From Actinophytocola xanthii (GTDB taxonomy: Bacteria > Actinomycetota > Actinomycetes > Mycobacteriales > Pseudonocardiaceae): a stretch of 64,000 nucleotides of DNA. A program made the position numbers and the translations under genes. The notes under the pieces were generated by a model. It saw only the letters and a list, made by a program, of their open reading frames with translations. It ran no database searches and was not told the origin of the DNA. Below are positions 1 through 10,198 of the stretch, in pieces. Numbering within the stretch: the stretch's first letter is position 1; every line of letters starts with the position of its first letter. Location: NCBI RefSeq assembly GCF_001921205.1, contig NZ_MSIE01000016.1, forward strand, positions 105,853-169,852. Reading direction: 5' to 3'.

Positions 1-2
1 GA

Positions 3-384
3 CCCGCGTCGGCGGCGGGGTCGTCCCGGCGCTCGGCCGAGCTGATCGCCACCCAGTTCGACACGCTCGTCACCGCCGCGCGGGGATGTGCGGCGCTCGT
101 CGCCACCGGCATGGTGCACTTCGCCGCGCGGTCGGCGAGCGACAAGCTCGGCATCCGCTACGTGTACGCGACGTTCTGCCCGGTCAACCTGCCCTCGCCG
201 CACCACCCGCCGCTGCGGCTGCCGGGCCCGCCTTACCCCGCCGAGGACAGCGACAACCGGGCACTGTGGGACCTGGAGAGGCAGAAGCGGAACGCGTTGT
301 GGGGCCCGGCGATCAACGCCCACCGGGAGTCGGTCGACCTGCCGCCGGTGGACGACGTGGTCGAGCACATGTTCACCGACCGCC
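3..384 (+). pseudogene. Glycopeptide-type glycosyltransferase, N-terminal fragment
   Basis: The reading frame is open from base 3 and enters from outside the window. It reads like the acceptor-binding half of the vancomycin/chloroeremomycin Gtf family (GT1, GT-B fold): an ATQFD stretch, a V-A-T-G-M segment, LGIRYVYATFCPVNLPSPHH, and LPPVDDVVEHMFTD. Similarity stops near base 384 just after FTDR, where the family continues with its linker and donor domain; the sequence after it is unrelated. The C-terminal half lies at about 1867-2337 in another frame, and roughly 65 residues of linker are missing. An intact enzyme would transfer a sugar to a heptapeptide aglycone, so an old biosynthetic cluster may lie to the left. 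The fragment cannot give an active enzyme. Confidence 0.8.
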
Positions 385-441
385 TGGGAGCACACCGGCA
401 TGTCCTCCGGTTCCGAGTGGCGAGCCCGACGTATGCAGAAG

Positions 442-1095
442 TTAGGACTTACTGCGTGCGAAAAGAATCGCTTGCTGAGCTTTCGCATCCGGGTCGAGCA
501 GCATCTGGGCCTCGACCACGAATCCGGCGTCGCGCAGCCAGGATGCCACCTTGTCCGGCTGACGGCGGTGGACATGGACCTTCATCGGGTGACCACCATA
601 GCCCTCCGTCATCAACCGCGACTCGTCGCCGACGTGAAACAGGAGCTGCAGCGGTCCGCCAGGACGCAATACTCGGCGAAAGTGCGCGAAGACTGTCGGT
701 ACCTCGTCGTCGGGGATGTGGATCAACGACTGCCAGGCGAGCAGGCCGGCCACCGAAGCGACGGGGAGGTCCAGTTCCGTCATCGAGCCCACCTCGAACC
801 GCAGGCCGGGGTGGTCGCGCCGGGCCACGTCGATCATCGCCGGGGAGAGGTCGACACCGAAGGCGTCAAGACCGAGCTCATGCAGGTGGGCGGTGACTTC
901 ACCGGGGCCGCAGCCGACGTCCGCGACCGGCCCGCCGCCAGCGACCCGGACGCTGTCGGCGAACAACGCCAGAGCCGCGCGAAGGTACTGGTGTCCCGCG
1001 AGGGCGCCGCGCACTTGGTCGGCATAGCTGACCGCGACCGTGTCATAAGAGGTGCGGGTGTCGGCCAACCAGTCATCCGTGGTCATGACCGGCAC
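442..1095 (-). CDS. Class I SAM-dependent methyltransferase
   Basis: This encodes 217 residues with a Rossmann methyltransferase fold. Motif I is VADVGCGPGEVTAHL near residue 60, an acidic residue follows in FGVDLSPAMID, and the motif IV/post-I region WQSLIHIPDDE is present. The start is GTG at 1095, with an in-frame ATG three codons later as an alternative. It is close to small-molecule methyltransferases of actinobacterial clusters and resistance loci, but the substrate cannot be told. It lies inside the DNA that interrupts the glycosyltransferase, so it was probably acquired with that insertion. It has no partner gene on its strand. Confidence 0.85.
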   Translation of the reverse strand: MPVMTTDDWLADTRTSYDTVAVSYADQVRGALAGHQYLRAALALFADSVRVAGGGPVADVGCGPGEVTAHLHELGLDAFGVDLSPAMIDVARRDHPGLRFEVGSMTELDLPVASVAGLLAWQSLIHIPDDEVPTVFAHFRRVLRPGGPLQLLFHVGDESRLMTEGYGGHPMKVHVHRRQPDKVASWLRDAGFVVEAQMLLDPDAKAQQAILFARSKS

Positions 1096-1211
1096 GATAT
1101 TCCATGATCACGACCTCGTGGACGGCCGACGCAGAGAGACCGATCATCGGCCCGCCAACGGGCCCACAACTCCGCCGCGTTTCCGCAGACCGCAATGCAG
1201 GAGAGCACATC

Positions 1212-1702
1212 ATGCCGCTGACCACCGAACAGCGCCGCCGCAACGAGGCCAGCATCCGTGCTGCGATGGACCGCCTACTGCTGGGGCAGCTTCCACCCCG
1301 CGGCGGGTGCGACCTCAAGACTCTCGCACGAGAAGCCGGCGTCGCCAGAACGGGCTTCTACGCACGCACCGACCCGCAGGGCAACCAGCGGCCAGGGCCC
1401 TATCAGCACCTGGCCGAGGAGTTCAGCGTCGGCTGGCCGATCTCCGCGAGGCGGGCACCGTCTCAGACCCGCGCGAACTCCAGATCACCCGGCTGAAAGA
1501 CGAGAACGCCAAGCTCCGTGAACGCGTCCAGGAACGCGATGCACGGATCACCGAGCTCACCGAGTTCAAGGAGCGCGCGTTGTCACAACTCGCCGCGCAG
1601 CACGAAGAGATCCTCCGGCTTCGACAACGCGCCGACTCACCGAACAACGTCCGCACCCTCCCCACCACCAGGAAGTCGAGGATCACCGGACCATGCAGCT
1701 GA
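1212..1702 (+). pseudogene. DUF6262/TnpC-like transposon accessory gene, frameshifted
   Basis: ATG at 1212 follows a good GGAG box (CAGGAGAGCACATC). The first frame gives MPLTTEQRRRNEASIRAAMD, then a helix-turn-helix-like LKTLAREAGVARTGFYAR, and runs to EEF near 1425. The family sequence then continues in the frame one base back as QRRLADLREAG and a long coiled coil (RLKDENAKLRERVQERDARI) to a stop at 1702, so one base has been lost near 1425. Proteins of this kind are small third genes of actinobacterial transposons that carry two tyrosine recombinases (Tn554-like). The recombinases are absent here, so this is a leftover of the element that split the glycosyltransferase. Confidence 0.65.
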
Positions 1703-1866
1703 ACGATGATCTGATCCAAAGGAGTACCGCGACACGACATCACCCATCCACCGACCGCAAGACCGATCGTCTAACGTGGACGCACACGGCTCCGATGGGC
1801 TTCACTGGCTGGTCGCAACGCGACACGCTCACAACGGGACACGGCCACTGCCGCGACAACCGCCAC

Positions 1867-2337
1867 CAGGACGCCGCGCGGGTGGCGATCGAGGCGGCCC
1901 GCGCGCAGGGCCGCCGCGTGCTGGTCTCCGCGGGCTGGGCCGGACTGACGACGGTCAACGACGGGGACGACTGCCTCGCCGTCGGCGAGGCCAACCACCA
2001 GGCACTGTTCCGCCGGGTGGCGGCCGTCGTGCACCACGGCGGCGCGGGCACGACGACCACTGCCGCTCGGGCCGGCGCGCCCCAGGTGGTGGTGCCCCAG
2101 CTCGGGGACCAGTCCTGCTGGGCCGGTCGGGTGGCCGAGCTGGGCATCGGTGTGGCGCACACGGGCCCGACGCCGACTGTCGCGTCCCTGTCGGCCGCGC
2201 TCGCGACGGCTCTGGCCGCGCGGACGCGGGCGACGGCGACGGACCTGGCCGGCAGGGACCGGCCCGACGGCACGGCGGAGGCCGCGCGGCTGCTGCTCGA
2301 CGAGCTCCGGGAACAAGGTCCGTTGTTGTCCGCCTGA
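1867..2337 (+). pseudogene. Glycopeptide-type glycosyltransferase, C-terminal fragment
   Basis: This is the donor-binding half of the same GT1 gene whose N-terminus is at bases 3-384. It begins at QDAARVAIEAARAQGRRVLV and carries the nucleotide-sugar signature HHGGAGTTTTAARAGAPQVV, then LGDQSCWAGRVAELGIGVAH and the closing helix AARLLLDELREQ, ending in TGA at 2335-2337. The frame extends back to an ATG at 1693, but residues before about 1867 show no family similarity and belong to the inserted DNA. The preserved frame suggests the break is not ancient. On its own it has no acceptor domain and should be inactive. Confidence 0.8.
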
Positions 2338-2442
2338 ACCGTCCATCCGCGGAAATCAAAGAAATCGACGAAATCGGAAACGGGTCCTCGTGGTCGAACG
2401 TCGCACCCGCCAAACCAACTGCTGTTCAGCTGTGAGGGGAAT

Positions 2443-4644
2443 GTGTCAGATCAGGGGTACGAGGACGAACTGCGGTCCGAACGGAGCTATGTGGCCGGCC
2501 TTTACGCCCGGCTCGACGCCGAGCGGGAGCGGGTGAAAGGTGAGTACGGCGCGGCATTGCGGGGAACCGGCGGAACAGCCATGGAACGGGATGTCGAGGT
2601 GCGCGCCCGGGCCAGGGAGCTGAAGCGGCTGGAGCTGGTCGACAACGGGCTGTGTTTCGGACGGCTGGACACCCTTTCGGGTGAACATTCCTATATCGGT
2701 CGGATCGGCCTTTTCGATGAGGAGAAAGATTACGAGCCCGCGTTGTTGGACTGGCGGGCGCCGGCGGCGCGCGCGTTCTACGTCGCCACCGCCGCGCACC
2801 CGGAGAACATGCGTCGCCGCCGCCAGTTCCACACCCGCGGGCGGCAGGTGCTCGACTTCACCGACGAGGTGCTCGGCCGGCCGGGCGGTGCGGAGCGGGG
2901 AGACGCGGCCCTGCTGGCGGCGGTCAGCGCGCCGCGCGGCGAGGGGATGCGCGACATCGTCGCGACGATCCAGGCCGAGCAGGACGAGATCATCCGGCTC
3001 GACCACCCCGGCGTGCTCGTGATCGAGGGCGGCCCCGGCACCGGGAAGACCGTCGTCGCGCTGCACCGCGTCGCCTACCTGCTCTACACCCAGCGGGAAC
3101 GGATGGAACGCCACGGCGTGCTCGTGGTCGGTCCCAACCCCTCGTTCCTGCACCACATCAGCCGCGTCCTGCCGTCACTTGGCGAGTCCGACGTGGTGTT
3201 CACGACCACCGGTGGCCTCGTGCCCGGCCTGCGCGTCACCGCCGAGGACACTCCTGAAGTGTCCCGGGCCAAGGGATCGCTGAAGATCCTCGACGTGCTC
3301 GCCGCGGCGGTCGCGGACCGCCAGCGGCTGCCGGAGCGCCCGCTGCCGATCGAGCTGGGAGACCTCACGCTGCGGATCGACGCGGAGACAGCGGAGTGGG
3401 CCAGGGAGGAGGCGCGCGCGAGCGGGCTGCCGCACAACGAGGCCCGCGCCGTGTTCACCGAGATCGTCACCTACGTGCTCACCGAGCGGGCGATAGGCCG
3501 GATGGGCCAGGGCTGGCTGTCCCGCGGCGACCGCGACGCGTGGGAGAACCTGCGGTCGGAGCTGCTCAAAGAGCTCGCGGAGGACGACACGTTCGCCGCC
3601 GCGATCGACGAGCTCTGGCCGATCCTCACGCCGGAGGCGGTGCTGGCACCGCTGTACGCGTCCGCGGAACGCCTGCGAGCCGCCGGTGCCGACCCGGTGC
3701 TGTTCCGCGCCGACGGCGAGGCCTGGACGGTGTCGGACGTGCCGCTGCTCGACGAGTTGGTCGACCTGCTGGGCCGTGACACGGCGGCCGACAGGTCCGC
3801 CGAGCGGGCCGCCGACCGGGAGCGGAGGTCCGAGGCCGAGTACGCCGCCGGCGTGATGGACCTCCTCGTCGACCGCCAGGACTCGATGGACGACGAGGAC
3901 CACCTGTTCGCCACCGACCTGCTCTACGCCGAGGACCTGGCGGACCGCTTCATCGAGCGTGACACCCGGGACCTCGTCGAGCGCGCCACCTCCGACCGGG
4001 ACTGGACCTACCGGCACGTCGTCGTCGACGAGGCCCAGGAACTGTCCGCTATGGACTGGCGGGTCCTGATGCGGCGCTGCCCCAACCGATCCTTCACGGT
4101 CGTCGGTGACCTCGCCCAACGCCGTTCGGCGGCCGGGGCGACGTCGTGGACGGAGGTGCTGGAGCGGTACGTGCCCGACCGCTGGGTGTACCGGTCGCTG
4201 ACCGTGAACTACCGCACCCCGGCGGAGATCATGGCCGTCGCCGCCGCGCTGCTCGCCGATTTCGCACCCGGTGTCCAGCCGCCGGAGTCGGTTCGCGCGT
4301 GCGGCGTCCAGCCGTGGTCCAGGCAGGTCAGCGAGGCCGAGCTGCCCGCCGCTATCGCGGAGTTCGTGCGGGAGGAAGCCGGGCGCCCGGGCACCAGCGT
4401 CGTGATCGGGCCGCCGGGCGTGCCGGACACCGTGCCGGCCGCGGAGACGAAGGGGCTGGAGTTCGACGCCGTGCTGGTCGTGGAGCCGGAGCGGATCCTC
4501 GCCGACGGTCCCAGGGGCGCGGCCGAGCTCTACGTCGCCCTCACCCGCGCCACCCAACGCCTCGGCGTCGTGCACCATGGCCCGTTGCCGCGCGTGCTGA
4601 CCGGACTCGGAGAGATCGCACCGGCGGGGTCTCAGCGCGCCTGA
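2443..4644 (+). CDS. helD: HelD, RNA polymerase-recycling helicase-like ATPase
   Basis: This 733-residue protein matches mycobacterial-type HelD along its whole length. It starts with an N-terminal coiled coil (residues 1-75), followed by the LLDWRAPAARAFYVATAAHPE block. The P-loop GGPGTGKT is at about 195-202, Walker B VVDEAQE at about 527-533, and the UvrD-type motif ETKGLEFDAVLVVEPE at about 668. HelD enters the RNA polymerase channels and strips nucleic acid from stalled polymerase; related HelR proteins protect against rifampicin. The start is GTG at 2443 behind GAGGGG. Its last 13 bases overlap the 3' end of convergent xthA. I saw no rifampicin-associated element upstream. Confidence 0.93.
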   Translation: MSDQGYEDELRSERSYVAGLYARLDAERERVKGEYGAALRGTGGTAMERDVEVRARARELKRLELVDNGLCFGRLDTLSGEHSYIGRIGLFDEEKDYEPALLDWRAPAARAFYVATAAHPENMRRRRQFHTRGRQVLDFTDEVLGRPGGAERGDAALLAAVSAPRGEGMRDIVATIQAEQDEIIRLDHPGVLVIEGGPGTGKTVVALHRVAYLLYTQRERMERHGVLVVGPNPSFLHHISRVLPSLGESDVVFTTTGGLVPGLRVTAEDTPEVSRAKGSLKILDVLAAAVADRQRLPERPLPIELGDLTLRIDAETAEWAREEARASGLPHNEARAVFTEIVTYVLTERAIGRMGQGWLSRGDRDAWENLRSELLKELAEDDTFAAAIDELWPILTPEAVLAPLYASAERLRAAGADPVLFRADGEAWTVSDVPLLDELVDLLGRDTAADRSAERAADRERRSEAEYAAGVMDLLVDRQDSMDDEDHLFATDLLYAEDLADRFIERDTRDLVERATSDRDWTYRHVVVDEAQELSAMDWRVLMRRCPNRSFTVVGDLAQRRSAAGATSWTEVLERYVPDRWVYRSLTVNYRTPAEIMAVAAALLADFAPGVQPPESVRACGVQPWSRQVSEAELPAAIAEFVREEAGRPGTSVVIGPPGVPDTVPAAETKGLEFDAVLVVEPERILADGPRGAAELYVALTRATQRLGVVHHGPLPRVLTGLGEIAPAGSQRA

Positions 4645-5492
4645 GGCAGGCGCGCCGACCGTCGCCTGGCCGGAGCGGACGGCGGCGGCACGACCGGCCC
4701 GATGTCGCCGTCCGGCGCCTCGTCGAGGTCCACGATCACCGGCGCGTGGTCGCTCGGCCCGGTGCCCTTGCGGGCGTGCCGGTCGACCCACGCCGCCCGC
4801 ACCCGCTCCGCGACCGGCGTGCTCGCCAGCACGAGGTCGATGCGCATGCCGAGGTCCTGGTGGAACATGCCGGCGCGGTAGTCCCAGTAGGTGAACACCC
4901 GCTCGTCCGGCCACCGTTCGCGCACCACGTCGTGCAACCCGAGCTTGGCCAGCTCGGCCAGCGCGGCCCGTTCGGGCTCGGTGACGTGCGTGGACCCGAC
5001 GTAGGCGGCCGGGTCGAAGACGTCGGCGTCGGCGGGCGCGATGTTCATGTCACCGCAGACGATCGCGTCCGCCGGGCCCGCCGCGACCACGTCCCGCAGC
5101 GCGGCGAGCCAGGCGAGCTTGTACCGGTAGTGGTCGGAGTCGGGCTCGCGGCCGTTGGGGACGTACAGCGAGTGGACCCGCACGCCGCCGCAGGTGGCGG
5201 CGAGCGCCCTGGCCTCCGGGTGCGGGAACCCGGGCGCGCCCTCGATCCCCCGCACGACGTCGTCGAGGCCGACCCGGGACAGGATCGCCACGCCGTTCCA
5301 CCGGGACTCCCCGTACGCGGCGACCTCGTAACCGCGTTCGGCCAGCTCCTCGTCGAGCAGCGCGGCGAAGGTGTCGTCGGGGACCTTGGTCTCCTGCAGG
5401 CACAGCACGTCCGGCCGCCGCTGGTCCAGCCAGGGCAGCAACCGGGGCAGCCGCTGCTTGACGGAGTTCACGTTCCACGTCGCCAGTCGCAC
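4632..5492 (-). CDS. xthA: Exodeoxyribonuclease III (AP endonuclease)
   Basis: This 286-residue protein of the endonuclease/exonuclease/phosphatase fold repairs abasic sites. Visible motifs are VRLATWNVNS (the metal-site Asn), CLQETK (catalytic Glu), YVPNG, CGDMNIAP and the C-terminal SDHAPV with the catalytic Asp-His. I chose GTG at 5492 because family members begin at this LATWNVNS segment. A TACCGT box ends six bases upstream and there is no Shine-Dalgarno, which suggests leaderless mRNA. An upstream ATG at 5534 would add 14 unlikely residues. The 3' end overlaps helD by 13 bases, tail to tail. Confidence 0.92.
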   Translation of the reverse strand: MRLATWNVNSVKQRLPRLLPWLDQRRPDVLCLQETKVPDDTFAALLDEELAERGYEVAAYGESRWNGVAILSRVGLDDVVRGIEGAPGFPHPEARALAATCGGVRVHSLYVPNGREPDSDHYRYKLAWLAALRDVVAAGPADAIVCGDMNIAPADADVFDPAAYVGSTHVTEPERAALAELAKLGLHDVVRERWPDERVFTYWDYRAGMFHQDLGMRIDLVLASTPVAERVRAAWVDRHARKGTGPSDHAPVIVDLDEAPDGDIGPVVPPPSAPARRRSARLPQAR

Positions 5493-5569
5493 GTGTCCAC
5501 GGTAGCCGCCAGCACCGACATCCACCCGTCGCACTAGGCACCGGTGGCCGGTTTCGTTAGCCTCAAAGG

Positions 5570-6643
5570 ATGATCGCCACTGTTGTCTGGGGTACGGGCA
5601 ACGTCGGGCGGGCGGCCATCCGCGCCGTCGAGGCCCATCCGGCGCTGAAGCTCACCGGGGTGGTCGTCCACAGCCAGGACAAGGTCGGTCGCGACGCCGG
5701 TGCACTCGGCGACGTCGGCCACGAGCTGGGGGTCGCGGCCACCGACGACGTCGACGCGGTGCTGGCCACCAGTCCCCGCGCCGTCGTCTACGCGGCGTCG
5801 GGTGAGGTTCGCCCCGACGAGGCGCTCGCCGACGTCGTCCGGGCGGTCCGTGCCGGAGCGGTGGTCGTCACCCCCTCGCTCTACGCCCTCTACGACCAGC
5901 GCAACGCGCCGCCCGAGGTCCGCGAGCCGGTCCTGGCCGCCGTCGCGGAGGGCGGCGGCTCGCTGTTCGTCTCCGGCGTCGACCCGGGCTGGGCGAACGA
6001 CGTGCTGCCGTTGCTGGTCAGCGGCCTGGGAACCAGGATCGACGTGCTTCGCTGCCAGGAGATCTTCGACTACTCCACCTACGACCAGCCCGACTCGGTC
6101 CGCTACCTCGTCGGGATGGGCCAGCCGATGGACTACCAACCCCCGATGCTGGCGCCGGGGGTGCCGAGCATGGTCTGGGGTGGGCAGATCCGCCTGATGG
6201 CCAGGGCACTGGGGGTCGAGGTCGAGGAGATCCGCGAGACGCTGGACCGCCGCCCGCTCGAGGCCACGGTGGACACCAGGACGATGGGCAGCTTCGAGGC
6301 GGGCACCCAGGGTGCGGTGCGGTTCGAGGTGCAGGGCGTCGTCGACGGCGTGGTGCGCATCGTGATCGAGCACGTCACGCGCATCCACCCGGCCTGCGCA
6401 CCGGACTGGCCGACGCCGCCGAGCGGCGACGGCGCGCACCGGGTGATCGTGGAGGGCCGGCCGCGGATCGAGGTCACCCTCGAGGCCACCGACGAGGGCG
6501 AGAACCGGTCGGCCGGCGGCAACGCCACCGCCGTCGGCCGGCTCGTCGGCGCCATCGACTGGCTCGCTGCCGCGGATCCCGGCCTCTACGACGCGCTCGA
6601 CGTCCCGCTGCGCCCCGCCACACTTGGAAGGACCCCGCGATGA
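5570..6643 (+). CDS. DapB-like NAD(P)-dependent oxidoreductase
   Basis: This encodes 357 residues. The N-terminus is a Rossmann fold (VVWGTGNVGRAAIRAV, residues 4-19), and the rest resembles the dihydrodipicolinate-reductase-like/2,4-diaminopentanoate dehydrogenase family common in actinobacteria. It lacks the short DapB catalytic layout, so a lysine-pathway role is unlikely; amine or amino-acid oxidation is more plausible. The ATG at 5570 follows a TAGCCT box by six bases, a leaderless-type start. Its stop codon overlaps the start of the AhpD-like gene at 6640 (ATGA), so the two are co-translated and probably act together. Confidence 0.8.
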   Translation: MIATVVWGTGNVGRAAIRAVEAHPALKLTGVVVHSQDKVGRDAGALGDVGHELGVAATDDVDAVLATSPRAVVYAASGEVRPDEALADVVRAVRAGAVVVTPSLYALYDQRNAPPEVREPVLAAVAEGGGSLFVSGVDPGWANDVLPLLVSGLGTRIDVLRCQEIFDYSTYDQPDSVRYLVGMGQPMDYQPPMLAPGVPSMVWGGQIRLMARALGVEVEEIRETLDRRPLEATVDTRTMGSFEAGTQGAVRFEVQGVVDGVVRIVIEHVTRIHPACAPDWPTPPSGDGAHRVIVEGRPRIEVTLEATDEGENRSAGGNATAVGRLVGAIDWLAAADPGLYDALDVPLRPATLGRTPR

Positions 6644-7119
6644 GGATCGACCTCCCGGAGGGCAAGGACCCCATCGGCTACGTCTGGGGCGAGATGGTGC
6701 CGGAGATCGGGACGGCAGCATCGAAGTTCTCCCTGGCGGTGTACGCCCACTCCACGCTGGGCCTGCGGGAGTTCGAGGCCGCTCGGCTGCGCATCGCCCA
6801 GATCAACGGGTGCGTGTTCTGCCTGGACTGGCGCACCGAGCGGGACGGGCAGAAGGTCGAGGAGGGTTTCCTCGACGCGGTGAGCCAGTGGCGCACGACC
6901 GACGCGTTCGACGACCGCACCCGGCTGGCCGCGGAGTACGCCGAGCGCTACGCGCTGGCCCACCACGAGCTCGACGACGAGTTCTGGGCGCGGATGAGCG
7001 CGCGGTACAGCCAGCGGGAGATCGTGGAGCTGAGCATGAGCATCGGCTCCTGGCTGGCGTTCGGTCGGCTCAACCACGTGCTGGGCATCGACAGCGTGTG
7101 CGTGCTGCCCCACCCGTGA
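6640..7119 (+). CDS. Carboxymuconolactone decarboxylase (AhpD-like) protein
   Basis: This is 159 residues of the all-helical CMD/AhpD family. The redox-type motif appears as INGCVFCLDWRT at about residues 46-57, with the two cysteines three apart (C-V-F-C) and an acidic residue just after, as in AhpD-like peroxidase partners. The ATG at 6640 overlaps the stop of the upstream oxidoreductase by four bases, so translation is coupled. It may handle peroxide or a reactive intermediate made by its neighbour; the true substrate is unknown. It ends directly against the convergent cholesterol oxidase gene, with no bases between. Confidence 0.85.
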   Translation: MRIDLPEGKDPIGYVWGEMVPEIGTAASKFSLAVYAHSTLGLREFEAARLRIAQINGCVFCLDWRTERDGQKVEEGFLDAVSQWRTTDAFDDRTRLAAEYAERYALAHHELDDEFWARMSARYSQREIVELSMSIGSWLAFGRLNHVLGIDSVCVLPHP

Positions 7120-8804
<1,685 letters not shown>

Positions 8805-8843
8805 TAGGTCCGTCGGAGTAACTTTCTCGGGTCCCCGCGGGTG

Positions 8844-8954
8844 TCAGAGCAGCTGAACCAGCACAACGACAACGACGGTGACGGCCACCGCCACGATCAG
8901 GCCGACGAAGCCGACGAGCTGCAGCCAGCCCTTGCGGTCGATCTCCTTGGTCAC
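8844..8954 (-). CDS. 36-residue single-pass membrane peptide
   Basis: A short frame on the minus strand reads MTKEIDRKGWLQLVGFVGLI followed by a run of valines and alanines ending VLVQLL and TGA. It starts at GTG 8954 preceded by GGAGGA at a six-base spacing, one of the best ribosome sites in this stretch. The charged start and continuous hydrophobic helix of about 23 residues predict one membrane segment with the N-terminus in the cytoplasm. It sits alone between the cholesterol oxidase promoter and the divergent desulfhydrase gene. Function unknown. Confidence 0.55.
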   Translation of the reverse strand: MTKEIDRKGWLQLVGFVGLIVAVAVTVVVVVLVQLL

Positions 8955-9145
8955 CAAGTCCTCCACGAGCTGTCCCGACAGGTCACGTGGCGGATACGCA
9001 CCAACCCCAGTGGAGGTTGCTCCTCGCTCCAGATCGCCTCACCCGGTGTCGCTACGCCTGCTTGACACGCGGCTTCGTTCCTCGCGGCGCACCCGAACAT
9101 CCCCAGCAGGCCGACTACAGTGCTCATGCCGAGCCTGGAGGCCTC

Positions 9146-10198
9146 ATGCCGTTCGACGTCGAAGGTTTTCCCGCTGCCGCCCTGGACGCGATCCCCCGCG
9201 TCGACCTGGGCGGCTGGCCGACCCCACTCCAGGAGGCGCCGAGGCTGGGGGAAGCTCTCGGCCTCTCGACGCTGCTGGTCAAACGCGACGACGTTCACCC
9301 ACTCGGGGCCGGCGGCAACAAGCTCCGCAAGCTCGAGTACCACCTCGGCGCCGCCCTCGAGGCCGGTGCCGACACCGTGATCACCTTCGGGGCGCTGCAG
9401 ACCAACCACGGCCGGCAGACCGCGGCGGCGTGCGCGAAGCTCGGACTGCGCTGCGAACTCGTCCTCACCGCGAAGGTCCCGCGGGCCGGCGAGGCGTACG
9501 AACGGTCCGGCAACATCCCGCTGAGCAAGCTCTTCGGCGCGACCGTGCACGTCTGCGCCGACGACGAGGCGGCCGGCCGCACCTACGACCGGCTCCTCGC
9601 CGAGGCCGAGGCCGACGGGCGGAAGGTCGCCACCGTGCCGGTCGGCGGGTCCAACGACCTGGGAGCCCTGGGATACGTCCGTGCCACACGCGAGCTGGCC
9701 GAGCAGTTGACCGAGCGCGGCATCGACCACGCCCAACTGGTCATCCCGCACGCCAGCGGGGGCACCGCGGCCGGGATCACCCTCGCCGCCGGGCTGCTCG
9801 GCGGCCTCGCGGTGAACATCGTCTGCGTCAGCCACCCGGCCGAGGAAGCGACGGCAAACCTGGTCGAGCTCCGAGCGGGTGCCGCCGGGCTGCTCGGCGT
9901 CGAACCGGTGTCGGCTCGCCTCTCGATGACCGAAGCGACGCTCGGCCCCGGCTACGGCATCCCGACCGAGGCGGTGTGGGAGGCCCTGCGGACCTTCGGC
10001 CGGACCGAAGGCGTCGTGCTGGACCCGGTGTACACCGGCAAAGTGGCTGCGGCACTGCTCGACTGGAAACACACCCTGGACCTCGACCCCGGCGAGCCGG
10101 TGGTCTTCCTGCACACGGGCGGCATGCCCGGCCTGTACGGCTACGCGCCCGAACTCGTGACAGCTGTCGAAACGGCCAGCGAGATCAGCTCGCCCTGA
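9146..10198 (+). CDS. D-cysteine desulfhydrase / ACC deaminase family PLP enzyme
   Basis: This encodes 350 residues of the fold-type II PLP family. The PLP lysine lies in LGAGGNKLRKLEYHLG (about residues 51-66), the segment ALQTNHGRQTAA follows, and the phosphate-binding loop HASGGTAAG is near 200. The N-terminal pattern DLGGWPTPLQEAPRL is typical of DcyD-like proteins. The enzyme would release pyruvate, ammonia and sulfide from D-cysteine, or act on a related D-amino acid; ACC deaminase activity cannot be excluded. ATG at 9146 has GGAGG five bases upstream. The last 14 bases overlap the convergent secreted-protein gene. Confidence 0.85.
   Translation: MPFDVEGFPAAALDAIPRVDLGGWPTPLQEAPRLGEALGLSTLLVKRDDVHPLGAGGNKLRKLEYHLGAALEAGADTVITFGALQTNHGRQTAAACAKLGLRCELVLTAKVPRAGEAYERSGNIPLSKLFGATVHVCADDEAAGRTYDRLLAEAEADGRKVATVPVGGSNDLGALGYVRATRELAEQLTERGIDHAQLVIPHASGGTAAGITLAAGLLGGLAVNIVCVSHPAEEATANLVELRAGAAGLLGVEPVSARLSMTEATLGPGYGIPTEAVWEALRTFGRTEGVVLDPVYTGKVAAALLDWKHTLDLDPGEPVVFLHTGGMPGLYGYAPELVTAVETASEISSP

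Noticed and set aside
2338..2442. Rifampicin-associated element upstream of helD
   Set aside because: The 105-base region was read for an inverted GC-rich element and none was found.
3175..4914. Long open frames antisense to helD, dinG, ctaD, the ThuA fusion and other genes
   Set aside because: They have no family motifs or ribosome sites, are rich in Arg/Gly/Pro/Ala, and exist because third-position GC removes stop codons in the opposite strand.
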